Assembly (NCBI GenBank): GCA_021323165.1
Contig: JAJTCJ010000009.1
Span: forward strand, 1-46,007
Direction of reading: 5' to 3'
DNA: 46,007 bases
DNA from: Bacteroidota bacterium
GTDB lineage: Bacteria > Bacteroidota > Bacteroidia > 2-12-FULL-35-15
In this document: piece after piece, positions 27,154-35,663 of the stretch
Layout of the letters: every line of letters starts with the position of its first letter
Numbering within the stretch: position 1 is the stretch's first letter
Notes under the pieces: generated by a model
Told to the model about the DNA's origin: nothing
Databases searched by the model: none
What the model saw: only the letters and a program-made list of their open reading frames with translations
Translations under genes and position numbers: made by a program

Positions 27154-27161
27154 CAAATGTA
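27154..27161 (-). promoter_or_regulatory. -7 promoter box for the alpha-2-macroglobulin operon
   Basis: The minus strand reads TACATTTG, an exact TAnnTTTG match, about 47 bases before ATG 27106. The -33 region is AT-rich without a clear TTTG, so this is moderate confidence. Confidence 0.5.
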
Positions 27162-27255
27162 TAGCAAAAAAACACTCTGTTATAAATTGTTAAATAATAT
27201 TTCTGGAACAGATTTTTAATGAACTTTATTATTGGTTAGCAGTCGGGAGAACTGA

Positions 27256-27402
27256 GTTCGGAGACGGTTTAAAGATAAATTTCAGTTTCAGAACTATATC
27301 TTCAACTAAACGAAATTAAATTCCCCTCTTGAGAGGGTTAGGAGTGTGTTTAAGTTTGGAAGAACAGAGTCAATGGTTCGGAGACGGTTTAAAGATAAAT
27401 TT
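27256..27402 (+). repeat. Pair of 27-bp direct repeats 120 bp apart, with a palindrome between
   Basis: An identical 27-base sequence occurs at 27256-27282 and 27376-27402 (it begins GTTCGGAGACGG and ends AGATAAATTT). Partial similarity continues on both sides (GTTTCA downstream, GGAGAAC/GGAAGAAC upstream). Between them, CCCTCT-TG-AGAGGG (27324-27337) forms a short palindrome followed by a G-rich TTAGGAGTGTG. The rest of the 477-base gap (27107-27583) has no gene I can support. Confidence 0.85.
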
Positions 27403-27583
27403 TTGTTTCAAAAAGATCATCAATTAACCCGAATCATCTCATTTAACCATTTACTAATTAACCAACAACCTAAACTCAAGCCGTTCATCACATTAATTAA
27501 AATAAAACTCAAAATTTACGTTTTAACACACACAGATTAGTAAATTCGTACAAATTGTAATCGTAAAAATTAGCACTGTATAT

Positions 27584-29674
27584 ATGAGACCTTTAAATAA
27601 AAAACTATTATTTCTGATACCTGTTGCTGCCATTGCAGCCTTCTCGTATTCATATAAAATTGAGACAGATAAAGATGAGGCGATAGATCAGATCCTGGTT
27701 CAGAGCCTTAATAATGTCCACTATTCTCCGCTTACAATGAATGATGATTTTTCTGAGAAAGTGTTCAAGCTGTATTTACAGCGACTGGATTTCAACAAAA
27801 AATTCCTTCTTCAATCAGATGTGGATGATCTAAAGAAATTGAATCATTCAATTGACGATGATGTAACTGCAGGTAAATTCGGATTCTTTGATAAGTCATT
27901 TGACATCATCACAAAGCGTGTTGATGAGGCACAAGCGTATTATAAAGAGATCCTGGATAAACCGTTTGATTTTACAAAAGATGAGGAGATCGAGCTGGAT
28001 GAAGAAAAATTGAGCTTTGCAAAAACACCTGAGGAACTTAAAGAAGCATGGAGAAAGTCCTTGAAATACCAAACCCTTGCCCGAATGGTTGAGATGATGA
28101 ATAATCAGGATAAAGCCAAAGAAAAAAGTGATACAGTGAAGATCAGGAGTAAGGAAGAACTTGAAGCTGACGCCCGTAAAAAAGTTTTAAAAAGCAATGA
28201 TGATTATTTCAAAAGGATAAAAGAGTTTGATCGTAACGATCGCTTGGCTATATACTTTAATTCAGTAACCGGTATCTACGATCCGCATACAGAATTCTTT
28301 CCTCCAAAGGACAAAGCTAACTTCGATATCAGCATGAGCGGACAACTTGAAGGTATCGGTGCACAGCTTCAGGAGAAAGACGGGTATGTGAAAGTTTCAA
28401 GTATAGTTCCCGGAAGCGCTTCCTGGAAACAGGGACAATTAAAACCCGGAGATGTGATCCTGAAAGTGGCACAGGGCGCCAATGAGCCTGTGGATATTGT
28501 GGACATGCGAATGGACGATGTCCTTCCAATGATCAGAGGAAAAAAGGGCACAGAAGTCCGCTTAACTGTTAAGAAACCTGATGGAACAACCATGGTGATT
28601 CCGTTGATCCGTGACATAGTGATCATTGAAGAAAGCTATGCTCAATCGGTAATCTTAAAAGGAAAAAAGAAAATAGGATACATCAAACTTCCTTCATTTT
28701 ATGCTGATTTTACAGGGAAAGGCGGAAGGAGCTGTTCTAGCGATATTAAAAAAGAACTAGAGAAACTGAAAGCCGAAAAAGTGGAAGGAGTTATTCTGGA
28801 TCTGAGATATAATGGCGGAGGATCTTTACCGGATGTAGTTGATATGGCAGGATTATTCATTGATAAAGGACCAATCGTACAGGTAAAACAAAAGACCGGA
28901 CTTCCTCAGCTTCTTGAAGACAGAGATCCATCAACAGTTTATAACGGACCGTTGGTGGTTATGGTAAATTCAAATTCAGCTTCGGCTTCTGAGATCATGG
29001 CTGCTGCTATCCAGGATTATAAGCGCGGGGTGATCGTTGGAACATCTCCTTCAAGTTTCGGTAAGGGAACAGTTCAGCGTTTTTATAATCTTGATGATTA
29101 TCTGCCTGCACAATATAATACAATCAAACCTTTGGGTGAAGTGAAGATCACCACACAAAAGTTCTACAGAGTTAACGGGGGCGCAACTCAATTAAAAGGT
29201 GTTGTCCCTGACATCATCCTGCCAGATCCGTATTATTTGCTTGACCAGGGAGAAAAGGAACAGGATTATCCAATGGCTTGGGACGAGATCGCACCGGCTA
29301 GTTATATTCCTCTGAAACCCTCATATTCTTTGGATAAATTAAAATCTTCAAGCGAAAATCGCGTAAAGAATAATCCGGGCTTTACCTTATTAAATGATGC
29401 GGCAAAGCGTTTGAAAAAGCAAAAGGATAATTCAATACAATCTTTGAATTTTGATAAGTATGTTGCTGAACAAAAGAAAAATAAAGAAGAGTCTAAAAAA
29501 ATGGAAGAGCTTGACAAGGAGATCACGGGTCTTGAAGTAATGACATTAAAAGCGGATGCGGCACACCTTGAATCAGATTCAGTGAAGATCTCAAAAACAA
29601 AAGATTTCCATAAAGTGATCAAAAAAGATATTTACCTGAATGAAACTGTTGCGATCATGAATGAGATGAAGTAA
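27584..29674 (+). CDS. prc: Tail-specific carboxy-terminal processing protease (Prc/Tsp, family S41)
   Basis: A periplasmic serine protease of 696 residues that degrades or trims proteins from the C-terminus. An N-terminal signal or anchor (LLFLIPVAAIAAFSYSY) precedes a Tsp-type N-terminal helical domain (LNNVHYSPLTMNDDFSEKVF), a PDZ domain at about residues 245-345 (GIGAQLQEKDGYVKVSSIVP), the S41 core and a C-terminal DUF3340 region. The catalytic dyad is Ser467 in NSASASE and Lys494 in SFGKGTVQ. The spacing is two residues longer than in E. coli Tsp (Ser430/Lys455). It is followed by a strong terminator and has no operon partner. Confidence 0.93.
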   Translation: MRPLNKKLLFLIPVAAIAAFSYSYKIETDKDEAIDQILVQSLNNVHYSPLTMNDDFSEKVFKLYLQRLDFNKKFLLQSDVDDLKKLNHSIDDDVTAGKFGFFDKSFDIITKRVDEAQAYYKEILDKPFDFTKDEEIELDEEKLSFAKTPEELKEAWRKSLKYQTLARMVEMMNNQDKAKEKSDTVKIRSKEELEADARKKVLKSNDDYFKRIKEFDRNDRLAIYFNSVTGIYDPHTEFFPPKDKANFDISMSGQLEGIGAQLQEKDGYVKVSSIVPGSASWKQGQLKPGDVILKVAQGANEPVDIVDMRMDDVLPMIRGKKGTEVRLTVKKPDGTTMVIPLIRDIVIIEESYAQSVILKGKKKIGYIKLPSFYADFTGKGGRSCSSDIKKELEKLKAEKVEGVILDLRYNGGGSLPDVVDMAGLFIDKGPIVQVKQKTGLPQLLEDRDPSTVYNGPLVVMVNSNSASASEIMAAAIQDYKRGVIVGTSPSSFGKGTVQRFYNLDDYLPAQYNTIKPLGEVKITTQKFYRVNGGATQLKGVVPDIILPDPYYLLDQGEKEQDYPMAWDEIAPASYIPLKPSYSLDKLKSSSENRVKNNPGFTLLNDAAKRLKKQKDNSIQSLNFDKYVAEQKKNKEESKKMEELDKEITGLEVMTLKADAAHLESDSVKISKTKDFHKVIKKDIYLNETVAIMNEMK

Positions 29675-29690
29675 TCTTATTTTATCAATA

Positions 29691-29728
29691 AAAAAATGCC
29701 CTTCTGAATGAAGGGCATTTTTTTTTTA
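29691..29728. terminator. Bidirectional terminator between prc and MORN-variant gene
   Basis: A 14-bp stem (29691-29704 with 29710-29723, core ATGCCCTTC/GAAGGGCAT) with loop TGAAT, followed by a long T run on the plus strand and preceded by A's for the minus strand. Confidence 0.93.
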
Positions 29729-29761
29729 AAACCTGTTGTAATATGCTTAGAACCTATCTGT

Positions 29762-30313
29762 TTATTTCTTAATAAGAGTTCCATTTGTAAATGATTGCTC
29801 TCCGCTTACATTTCCTTTTTCATCCCAAAAGATCCAAACCCCTTCCTTTTTACCTTCGTTATTATAAGAACCTTTGAAATTCTTTGTTCCATTTTCATGA
29901 TAACCTGTCCATTCACCCGTCTGGATCATTCCGGCAGCCATATTACCTTCACTGCTGATTCCGCCCTTTTTATTATAATGAATTGCTTTACCTGTCTTAA
30001 AATTGATCACTGATTCAACTTGTCCATTTCCATGGAACATTTTCCATTCCCCGATCATTTTACCTTTATCATAATATTCCTCCGATCTCACTTTTCCATC
30101 TTCAAACCAGGCAGTCCATTTCCCATCTTTTATAACCGCATTCGAATTTTTTTCCTGTTCTGATTTAGAAGCATTCTGATCTATTTTGATCTCACCGATT
30201 ACCATACCTTCCGATTGTTTGTTTCCATTCGGCCAGTTTGTGGTCATCACACTTTGTGCATTTAAAGAAATAAAAGCCAAAAGAGCTGAAACTGTCAATA
30301 TTATTCTTTTCAT
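29762..30313 (-). CDS. Secreted MORN-variant repeat protein (YwqK-like)
   Basis: A 183-residue protein with a signal peptide (MKRIILTVSALLAFISLNAQ). Five to six MORN-variant repeats of about 22 residues follow: TNWPNGNKQSEGMVIGE, GKWTAWFEDGKVRSEEYYDK, GEWKMFHGNGQVESVINFKT, GEWTGYHENGTKNFKGSYNN and GVWIFWDEKGNVSGEQSF. Database names such as YwqK antitoxin for this repeat rest on one Bacillus gene and do not imply a toxin-antitoxin pair here; no toxin gene is adjacent. Probably an envelope protein of unknown role. Confidence 0.85.
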   Translation of the reverse strand: MKRIILTVSALLAFISLNAQSVMTTNWPNGNKQSEGMVIGEIKIDQNASKSEQEKNSNAVIKDGKWTAWFEDGKVRSEEYYDKGKMIGEWKMFHGNGQVESVINFKTGKAIHYNKKGGISSEGNMAAGMIQTGEWTGYHENGTKNFKGSYNNEGKKEGVWIFWDEKGNVSGEQSFTNGTLIKK

Positions 30314-30530
30314 TGATATGTTTTTAGAAATGTAAAATTAGCTAAAAAAAAGCGGGAATTACCATTTAACACAATTATAAGAATGAGTTAAAAATATGCT
30401 CATATCTTTCAGGTGAATATTCTTTCATGTAGATGTAATTTTTGTAATATTGGTTGCATTGTAAATATACACAGACATTTACATTCATATTAAATCTTAC
30501 ACAGAAAGCCATAACGAAAACCCATAAACT

Positions 30531-31397
30531 ATGAATCTTAGTATCAGCAATCTATCTAAAACCTATTCCAACGGATTAAAAGCACTTAACAATATCAATC
30601 TTGAGATCAGCAGCGGAATGTTTGGTTTACTTGGCCCTAACGGAGCCGGCAAATCCTCTTTAATGAGAACCATTGCCACTCTTCAGGAAGCGGATAGCGG
30701 AACCATCATGTTAGGAGATATTGATGTTGTAAAACAAAAAGATGAAGTGAGAAAAGTATTGGGATACCTCCCTCAGGATTTCGGTTTTTATCCGAAAGTT
30801 TCAGCCTGGGATATGATCAACCATTTTGCAATTTTAAAAGGGATCTCTGATCCTAAGGAAAGAAAAGAGATATGTGAAGCACTCCTTAACCAGACGAACC
30901 TATTCGAAGCGCGCAAACGTAATATCGGTGATTATTCCGGAGGTATGCGTCAGCGTTTTGGAATTGCACAGGCATTATTGGGTAATCCTAAATTGGTTAT
31001 CGTTGATGAACCGACTGCAGGTCTTGATCCAATGGAGCGTAATCGCTTTCATAATTTATTAAGTGAGATCGGTGAGAATGTGATTGTGATCCTTTCCACT
31101 CATATCGTTGATGATGTAAGAAACCTTTGTTCAAACATGGTTATCATGAACCAGGGAACAATTCTTCTTTCCGGTAAGCCGGCACAGACAATTGAAAACA
31201 TGAAAGGGAAGATCTGGATGAAGATGATTGATAAAGAACAATTAACGGAACATAAAGCTGCGCATAAAGTGATCTCAACAAAAGTAGTTGAAGGAAAGAT
31301 CCAGGTACATGTTTACAGTGAAACACAACCTGACACTGCCTTTTTACCGGTTCATGCAGATCTTGAAGATGTGTATTTTGCTACCATCACGAATTAA
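30531..31397 (+). CDS. ABC transporter ATP-binding protein
   Basis: A 288-residue ATPase subunit with Walker A GPNGAGKSS, Q-loop LPQDFGFYP, signature YSGGMRQR, Walker B KLVIVDEPTAGLDP and H-loop LSTHIVDDV. The C-terminal 60 residues after the ATPase core are variable. It pairs with the downstream membrane/peptidase fusion 82 bases away. Such ATPase plus ABC-2 permease sets are common in Bacteroidota, and their transported substrate is unknown. Confidence 0.92.
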   Translation: MNLSISNLSKTYSNGLKALNNINLEISSGMFGLLGPNGAGKSSLMRTIATLQEADSGTIMLGDIDVVKQKDEVRKVLGYLPQDFGFYPKVSAWDMINHFAILKGISDPKERKEICEALLNQTNLFEARKRNIGDYSGGMRQRFGIAQALLGNPKLVIVDEPTAGLDPMERNRFHNLLSEIGENVIVILSTHIVDDVRNLCSNMVIMNQGTILLSGKPAQTIENMKGKIWMKMIDKEQLTEHKAAHKVISTKVVEGKIQVHVYSETQPDTAFLPVHADLEDVYFATITN

Positions 31398-31479
31398 GTT
31401 ATTTAGAGAATAGTTAATTAGTGTATTTAGGCTTAGCCTGATTTACCTAATAACAAATTAACCCACTTAACCAATCAAC

Positions 31480-34400
31480 ATGTTCTTACAAATATTCCTT
31501 TTTGAATTAAAGCTCTGGTTTAAAAAGCCGGCAACATATATTTTCTTTTTCGTCTTCTTATTACTATCAGTGCTTTTAACTGCAGCAGTTGCGGGTTTAC
31601 TTGGCGGAAGCCAGTCAGACAGTAACGCAACAATAAATTCAGCTAATGCGATTGCTGGTATTCTTAATGGACTCAATACCGATCTGATAGGTGCGATCAT
31701 TCTAATTACCATAATTGCTCCGGCAGTTTATAAAGACTTTCAATATAACATGCACCCCCTTCTGTTCACTAAACCGATCAGTAAGTTTGGTTATATGTTC
31801 GGAAGATTTTCAGCAGCTTTTCTGATCGCTCTTATTGTGATGTCAGGCACTGTGCTCGGACATATGATCACATGTGCGTTACCCGGCATAGATGCAGAGA
31901 AATTAGGTCCATTTAACCTGATGAATTATTTACAACCCTTCTTATATTTTGTAGTCCCGAATACATTGTTGGTAGGTGCTATTTTCTTCTCATTTGTAAC
32001 GTTCACAAGAAACATGATAGCAGGTTATGTTGGTTGTGTTGCGTTGATCTTAATTAAAGGAATAGCTACTTCACTTCTCGCTGACATCGACAATCAATCA
32101 ATGGCTGCTGTATTAGAGCCTTTCGGGGAACAGGCCTTAAATAAAGTAACTAAATACTGGTCACCTGCTGAACAAAACGTTCTGCCAATTCCTTTCGAAG
32201 GAGTATTATTATATAACCGTTTGTTGTGGTTTGGAATAGGACTTGGAATTACAATTCTTACTTACCTCCGTTTTTCTTTCAGTCAGTTCAATGAACCTAT
32301 ATCATTCTTTAAAAGAAAGAATAAAAAGGAAATGTTGTCACTTGCCTCTGCTCCTCTTCAGGCCTTATCAGATATTCCAAAACCAAATCAGGTGTTTACA
32401 ATTGAATACAGCTGGTATCAGATCTGGTTCCTTGCTAAATTTGAATTCAATAAAGTTGTAAAAAGTATCTTCTTCCTAATTATAGTTGCTATCAGTATTC
32501 TGACATTGGTCGCAGTAACTTCTCAATTAGGACTGATCTACGGAACATCTACTTATCCTGTTACTTACCAGATCCTTCAGATTGGCGGAGCAACGTTTCA
32601 GTTCTTTATGATGATCCTGATTATTTTTTATTCCGGGATACTGGTTTATCGCGAAAGGGATTCCAAAGTTGAAGAGCTTGTAGGGACGGCACCTTTAAAG
32701 CCTTATGTGAGTTTTGCCTCAAAATTGATCGCGCTCATTCTTATCCAGGCGGTATTGCTTGTAGTAGTAATGATTACAGGGATGGTCATTCAGATGTACA
32801 ATGGATATTACAATGTTGAACCGTTGCAATATGTGAAAGAATTATTCGGCTTTAAGCTGATCGGCCTTACACTTATCTGTATCATGGCAATGGCTATCCA
32901 GGTGATCATTAATAATAAATATGTCGGATACTTTGTTGCTGTTCTCATACTTGTGATAATACCGCTTGTTTTCAGCTTACTGGAATGGAATAATCAGCTG
33001 GCATTCTTTAACAGCAGCGGTCCCCGTTTACCATATTCCGACATGAATGGATACGGACATAATCTTTTCTCATTCATTATTTTTAAAACTTACTGGGCTG
33101 CCTTTTGTGTAGCACTAATAGCTCTTTCAAATCTGTTCTGGGTAAGAGGAAAAGAGAAAGGTTTTAAGAACAGGGTCAGAATAGCTAAAACGTTATTTAA
33201 CAGAAATGCAAAGCTTGCAATTTCCTTATCACTGATCGTGTTTATTCTTTGCGGTGGATTTATTTATTACAATACAAGCATCCTTAATAAGAATATATCA
33301 GCAAAAGATGAAGAAAAAGCTCAGGCAGAATTTGAAAAGAAATATAAACGTTACTCTAAAACACAGCAGCCACGAATAGTTGCTGCAAACTGGAACGTTG
33401 ATATTTATCCTCAGGAACGCGGAGCTAAAATGCAGGGATTTTATATTCTAAAAAACAAGAGCAAAAAAAATGTTGACAGCGTTATTCTTAACATGCTCTC
33501 CAGTGTTACTCTTAATGAATTTAAATTTGCTGTTCCTGCTAATGCTGTATTAGAGGATAAGGACAATGGATTTTATATTTATAAATTATCTTCTCCATTA
33601 AAGCCGGGTGATTCTATTAAGCTTGAGATCAACCTGGAATATTTTCCAAAAGGATTTAAAAATTCAGATCCAGGCTCAGCCATTGTTTATAACGGAACCT
33701 TTTTTAACAGCCAGTTTCTTCCATCTTTAGGATATATAGGCGATGGAGAATTGAGCGAAAGCAACTCCCGCAAGAAACACGGACTTGGACCGAAAGAAAG
33801 GATGGCAAATGTTAATGACAGTGCTGCTTTAATGAATACCTATATCAGCAGCGATGCCGACTGGATCGATTTTGAATGTGTAGTGAGCACAACTCCTGAG
33901 CAGATTGCTATAGCACCGGGATATCTTATGAAAGAATGGGAAAAGGATGGAAGAAAATATTTTCATTACAAAATGGATTGCAAGATCCTGAATTTCTATT
34001 CTTTCCTTTCAGCCCGTTATGAAGTGAAGCGTGATAAATGGAATGATATAGCAATCGAGATCTATTATCACAAAGGGCATGAGTACAATCTCGACAGAAT
34101 GATAAATGGGATTAAGAAATCGCTTGCATATTACACAAAGAACTTCAGTCCTTACCAACACCGACAAGTGAGAATTCTTGAGTTTCCAAGATATGCTTCT
34201 TTCGCACAATCGTTTCCTAATACCATTCCTTTTTCAGAAGGAATAGGGTTTATAGCGAAAATAGATGAGAAGGATCCTGAATCGATTGATTATCCTTTCT
34301 ATGTGACTGCTCACGAAGTTGCTCATCAATGGTGGGCACACCAGGTGATCGGAGGAAATGTTCAGGGCGGAACACTTATGTCGGAAACAATGTCGCAATA

Positions 34401-35160
34401 CTCCGCATTGATGGTTATGGAAAAAGAATTCGGGAAACAGGCAATGAAAAAATTCCTGAAGTATGAAATGAATCAGTATTTACAGGGACGCGCAACCGAA
34501 GGAAAAAAAGAGCGTCCGTTAATGTTATGTGAGAACCAGCAATATATTCATTACAACAAAGGAAGTGTTGTGATGTATGCATTGAAAGACTATATCGGAG
34601 AAGATACACTGAACGCGGCTTTGGCGAAATACATCAAGAAAGTTGCTTATCAGGAACCTCCTTATACAAATTCTGTTGAGTTTATCAGTTATCTGAAAGC
34701 AGCTACCCCTGACAGTCTGAAATATATTATCAACGATATGTTTGAGACCATAACTCTTTATGAGAACAAAGCAGGAAAATGTTCCTATACAAAAACGAAA
34801 GAAGGAAAATACCTTGTGAAGTTTAGTATTGAAAGTAAGAAGATGAAAGCCGACAGTATTGGCAAGATGGTTAATGTTCCTATAGCCGACTGGATAGATA
34901 TTGCTGTATTTGGAAGTAAAGAAGATAAAGCAGGGAAGAAAACCGAAACGGAACTTTACCTTCAGAAACGCAAGATCACCAAGGACAAAATGGAATTTGA
35001 GATCTTAGTGAATGAAGAGCCAGTAAAGGTTGGAATAGATCCTTATAACAAACTTATCGATCGTACACCAGATAATAATACGCGATTAGTAAAAGATGGC
35101 AATGAAGAAGTTGCTGATAGCGAAAAGGGTACGAATGTGGAAATTAAAATAGGCGCATAG
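31480..35160 (+). CDS. ABC-2 permease fused to an M1-family aminopeptidase
   Basis: A 1226-residue fusion. Residues 1 to about 605 hold two ABC-2-like membrane modules (about six segments each, for example TYIFFFVFLLLSVLLTAAVA and a last segment LAISLSLIVFILCGGFIYY). Residues about 605-1226 are a gluzincin M1 metallopeptidase facing the periplasm: zinc site HEVAH with His945 and His949, third ligand Glu969 in LMSETMSQYSA, an EGIGFIA segment where soluble M1 enzymes have GAMEN, and the catalytic-Tyr region YNKGSVVMYALK. The gap between His949 and Glu969 is 19 residues instead of the classical 18. This architecture is known in Bacteroidota. A role in exporting and trimming peptides is inference. 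Confidence 0.92.
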   Translation: MFLQIFLFELKLWFKKPATYIFFFVFLLLSVLLTAAVAGLLGGSQSDSNATINSANAIAGILNGLNTDLIGAIILITIIAPAVYKDFQYNMHPLLFTKPISKFGYMFGRFSAAFLIALIVMSGTVLGHMITCALPGIDAEKLGPFNLMNYLQPFLYFVVPNTLLVGAIFFSFVTFTRNMIAGYVGCVALILIKGIATSLLADIDNQSMAAVLEPFGEQALNKVTKYWSPAEQNVLPIPFEGVLLYNRLLWFGIGLGITILTYLRFSFSQFNEPISFFKRKNKKEMLSLASAPLQALSDIPKPNQVFTIEYSWYQIWFLAKFEFNKVVKSIFFLIIVAISILTLVAVTSQLGLIYGTSTYPVTYQILQIGGATFQFFMMILIIFYSGILVYRERDSKVEELVGTAPLKPYVSFASKLIALILIQAVLLVVVMITGMVIQMYNGYYNVEPLQYVKELFGFKLIGLTLICIMAMAIQVIINNKYVGYFVAVLILVIIPLVFSLLEWNNQLAFFNSSGPRLPYSDMNGYGHNLFSFIIFKTYWAAFCVALIALSNLFWVRGKEKGFKNRVRIAKTLFNRNAKLAISLSLIVFILCGGFIYYNTSILNKNISAKDEEKAQAEFEKKYKRYSKTQQPRIVAANWNVDIYPQERGAKMQGFYILKNKSKKNVDSVILNMLSSVTLNEFKFAVPANAVLEDKDNGFYIYKLSSPLKPGDSIKLEINLEYFPKGFKNSDPGSAIVYNGTFFNSQFLPSLGYIGDGELSESNSRKKHGLGPKERMANVNDSAALMNTYISSDADWIDFECVVSTTPEQIAIAPGYLMKEWEKDGRKYFHYKMDCKILNFYSFLSARYEVKRDKWNDIAIEIYYHKGHEYNLDRMINGIKKSLAYYTKNFSPYQHRQVRILEFPRYASFAQSFPNTIPFSEGIGFIAKIDEKDPESIDYPFYVTAHEVAHQWWAHQVIGGNVQGGTLMSETMSQYSALMVMEKEFGKQAMKKFLKYEMNQYLQGRATEGKKERPLMLCENQQYIHYNKGSVVMYALKDYIGEDTLNAALAKYIKKVAYQEPPYTNSVEFISYLKAATPDSLKYIINDMFETITLYENKAGKCSYTKTKEGKYLVKFSIESKKMKADSIGKMVNVPIADWIDIAVFGSKEDKAGKKTETELYLQKRKITKDKMEFEILVNEEPVKVGIDPYNKLIDRTPDNNTRLVKDGNEEVADSEKGTNVEIKIGA

Positions 35161-35166
35161 TCTTTT

Positions 35167-35538
35167 TTATACAATCATCCTGAAAATGATCAGGATGATT
35201 GTAAGCAATGCAGGCATTGCCTGCACGTAAAATATTTTCTTCGAAGCAGTAAATGCACCGTATATACCAGCAATTGCCACACAGCTTAAAAAAAACAACG
35301 CAATATTACAGCTCCATTTGGGGTCATTTATGAAAAATGACCAGATCAATCCTGCTGAAAGAAAACCATTGTACAATCCCTGGTTTGCAGCAAGGGCTTT
35401 TGTAGGTTCAAATAAATGTTCAGGAAATTGTTTGAATACTTGCTTCGCCTTCGTTGTCCAGGCGAACATTTCCAACCATAAAAAGTACAGATGTTCAAAT
35501 GCAACCACTCCGATAAGTATATTTATAATGTAGTTCAT
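35167..35538 (-). CDS. DUF1304 family membrane protein
   Basis: A 123-residue protein with four hydrophobic segments. The family-typical start is IGVVAFEHLYFLWLEMFAWT, followed by KALAANQGLYNGFLSAGLIW, ALFFLSCVAIAGIYGAFTAS and VQAMPALLTIILIIF. The function of the family is not known. It is convergent with the permease-peptidase fusion. Its last codons lie inside a 13-bp inverted repeat (35171-35202). Confidence 0.9.
   Translation of the reverse strand: MNYIINILIGVVAFEHLYFLWLEMFAWTTKAKQVFKQFPEHLFEPTKALAANQGLYNGFLSAGLIWSFFINDPKWSCNIALFFLSCVAIAGIYGAFTASKKIFYVQAMPALLTIILIIFRMIV
35171..35202. repeat. 13-bp inverted repeat overlapping the end of the DUF1304 gene
   Basis: ACAATCATCCTGA (35171-35183) is perfectly complementary to 35190-35202 across the loop AAATGA. 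There is no T run after it on either strand, so it is not a classical terminator. The core TCATCCTGA is shared with the element at 35573-35628 on the other side of the gene. Confidence 0.75.
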
Positions 35539-35572
35539 GAATACTTGATTTATCTGTTATCTCGGGCGTGAA

Positions 35573-35628
35573 GTCATCCTGAACTTGTTTCAGGATCTGT
35601 GCAGATGCTGAAATAAATTCAGCATGAC
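35573..35628. repeat. REP-like double-hairpin element
   Basis: A 56-base imperfect palindrome. GTCATCCTGAA (35573-35583) mirrors TTCAGCATGAC (35618-35628) at 10 of 11 positions. Inside are two 8-bp hairpins: ATCCTGAA/TTCAGGAT with loop CTTGT and ATGCTGAA/TTCAGCAT with loop ATAAA. This design is typical of dispersed intergenic palindromes. A C/T-rich tract (CTCCTTCCTCCTTCCTCC, 35629-35648) follows at once. Confidence 0.7.
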
Positions 35629-35663
35629 TCCTCCTTCCTCCTTCCTCCTAACTCCTGACTTCT

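Noticed and set aside
27346-27540. Short plus-strand open frame in the A2M-prc gap
   Set aside because: It overlaps the direct repeat, has atypical composition and no recognisable features.
29762-30313. MORN-variant protein as an antitoxin of a toxin-antitoxin system
   Set aside because: It has a signal peptide, no toxin gene is adjacent, and the antitoxin label is a weak database transfer.
35171-35202. Inverted repeat as terminator for the permease-peptidase gene
   Set aside because: There is no T run on the downstream side for either strand and it lies within DUF1304 codons.
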